From: Bacteroidales bacterium
GTDB lineage: Bacteria; Bacteroidota; Bacteroidia; Bacteroidales; VadinHA17
NCBI GenBank assembly: GCA_031285575.1
Contig: JAITVX010000179.1
Coordinates: 1-7,502 of the forward strand
DNA length: 7,502 nt
Direction: 5' to 3'
Both the position numbers and the translations under genes were made by a program. Every line of letters begins with the position of its first letter. The first letter of the stretch is position 1. This document shows positions 6,929-7,502 of the stretch, in pieces. Under the pieces are notes generated by a model that saw only the letters and a program-made list of their open reading frames with translations, did not search any database and was not told where the DNA came from.

Positions 6929-6934
6929 AAGTAG

Positions 6935-7246
6935 TCAGGATACACACAGATAGTAGAGCCGTATTATTTCGGACACGACTACAAAAAGAAGACCTGCCTT
7001 TGGCTCACAAACCTGCCGAAACTGCAATACAGTTTAACCGACAGTCTTTTTGAGAAAAAGACGGCAAACGAGCCGAAATATTATTTAATAAATGCAGACC
7101 GGGCAGACAAAAGAAAATTGGCACATCTCCTTAAAGGCGGTGGAAATGAAAAAAGTAAGAAAGAGCGTTCCAGATTCCACACCGGCATAGCCCGCGCAAT
7201 GGCACAGCAGTGGACGGAATATATTAACCAATTAATTAAAATTTAA
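6935..7246 (+). pseudogene. C-terminal remnant of a phage methyltransferase-like protein
   Basis: The frame is open from 6935 (after a TAG at 6932-6934) to a TAA at 7244-7246, 103 codons, but has no start codon near its left end. The translated text recalls the C-terminal part of a common phage protein related to DNA cytosine methylases. In that family a motif like QIIQPYxFGHPxxKxTCLWLKxLP is followed some 40-60 residues later by RSKTFPGIAKAMAEQWG. Here the matching pieces are QIVEPYYFGHDYKKKTCLWL (6947-7006) and RSRFHTGIARAMAQQW (7166-7213). The family's N-terminal part, which I recall as more than 100 residues with the predicted catalytic motifs, is absent, so activity is not expected. An upstream in-frame ATG at 6896 gives an unrelated 12-codon peptide ending at the TAG. 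Family recognition is from memory of conserved motifs. The ASCH-like remnant starts 3 nt later. Confidence 0.6.
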
Positions 7247-7249
7247 GAG

Positions 7250-7502
7250 ATGAAAGGAATATGTTTTAAAGAGCCGCTTTTCCATGTGGTAATAACCGGA
7301 ACAAAAACGCAGACAAGGCGGATAATAAAGCCGCAGCCAAATACTGTGTGCAATGTGGTTTCGTAGGATTTACACCCATTATCAATACATTCTAATTACG
7401 ATGAGTTTTTTGGAACATTCTATTATTTTGACGAAAAAACACAACAAAAAGAATTTATTAAACCCCGCTACCAAATCAGCGAAAAGGTGTACCTGAAAGA
7501 AC
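7250..7502 (+). pseudogene. Phage ASCH-like domain gene, interrupted by TAG and cut by window edge
   Basis: The ATG at 7250 begins a product starting MKGICFKEPLFHVVITGTKT and then QTRRIIKPQP. The sequence pattern (F..lfhxVIxGxKTQTRRxIKPQP, later KPRYQxxExVYLKEP) is that of small ASCH/PUA-like proteins common in phages of Bacteroidota and other hosts, whose family is thought to bind RNA. After 38 codons a TAG (7364-7366) interrupts the frame. The same frame then stays open to the window edge and contains FIKPRYQISEKVYLKE (7454-7501), the expected downstream motif. The simplest reading is a nonsense mutation or a small balanced indel in a decaying gene. A real 38-aa gene is less likely because the downstream half keeps family motifs in the same frame. 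It follows the methyltransferase-like remnant by 3 nt, as in a phage operon. The 3' part lies beyond the window. Confidence 0.55.

Larger units (their letters stand above)
6586..6934. other. Gene-free region after rpoD carrying hairpins and a REP-like element
   Basis: No convincing coding frame is seen on either strand in these roughly 350 bp. The first 150 bases hold nothing I recognise; an obvious rpoD terminator directly after the stop is lacking. From 6738 on there are three hairpin-forming sequences in 140 bp (separate entries), then a -7-like box, then the broken end of a phage gene. The stretch reads as a repeat-bearing junction between the core chromosome and inserted phage DNA. Confidence 0.6.

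Noticed and set aside
6896..6934. ATG at 6896 in frame with the phage remnant, with a TAG at 6932 suggesting recoding
   Set aside because: The 12 codons before the TAG do not resemble the family's sequence upstream of the QIVEP motif, and over 100 expected residues are missing. Truncation explains it better than a recoded stop.
7101..7108. Octamer GGGCAGAC, also found in the REP-like arm
   Set aside because: It lies inside the phage remnant's coding frame, with no GTAG and no pairing partner nearby. An 8-base match is within chance.

Overview
The window looks like chromosomal DNA from a member of the Bacteroidota, probably Bacteroidales. Three things support this. The primary sigma factor is the short form (286 aa, no region 1.1 and no large non-conserved insert). 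Its own promoter matches the Bacteroidota consensus (TTTG, 20 bp, TAnnTTTG). The genes start without strong Shine-Dalgarno sequences and after A/T-rich leaders. The protein sequences of GlyA, RlmN and the HtrA protease also read like Bacteroidota orthologues.

Layout. Positions 1-1266 (+) hold nearly all of glyA, with only the first few codons off the left edge. It converges on a two-gene minus-strand unit: rlmN (3772 to 2747) followed 3 nt later by a PBP4-type D-Ala-D-Ala carboxypeptidase gene, dacB (2743 to 1310). A 354-bp A/T-rich divergent intergenic region separates rlmN from a Do/HtrA-type periplasmic serine protease (4127-5593, +). A strong hairpin at 5622-5652 and a textbook promoter at 5673-5704 lead into rpoD, the primary sigma factor (5725-6585, +).

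Right flank. From 6586 to about 6934 there is no gene. This stretch carries three hairpin-forming elements, one of which (6853-6879, minus strand) has the GTAG-plus-imperfect-palindrome form of a REP element. From about 6935 to the right edge are two phage-type gene remnants. One is the C-terminal part of a phage methyltransferase-like protein that has lost its N-terminal portion. The other, 3 nt later, is a phage ASCH-like gene interrupted by an in-frame TAG. This is a decayed piece of phage DNA next to rpoD.

The intact genes are housekeeping: one-carbon metabolism (GlyA), ribosome modification (RlmN), cell-wall remodelling (DacB), envelope proteostasis (HtrA) and basal transcription (RpoD). 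I see no new multi-gene system. The parts worth a second look are the repeat cluster after rpoD, the phage remnants, and the direct repeats bracketing the rlmN promoter.
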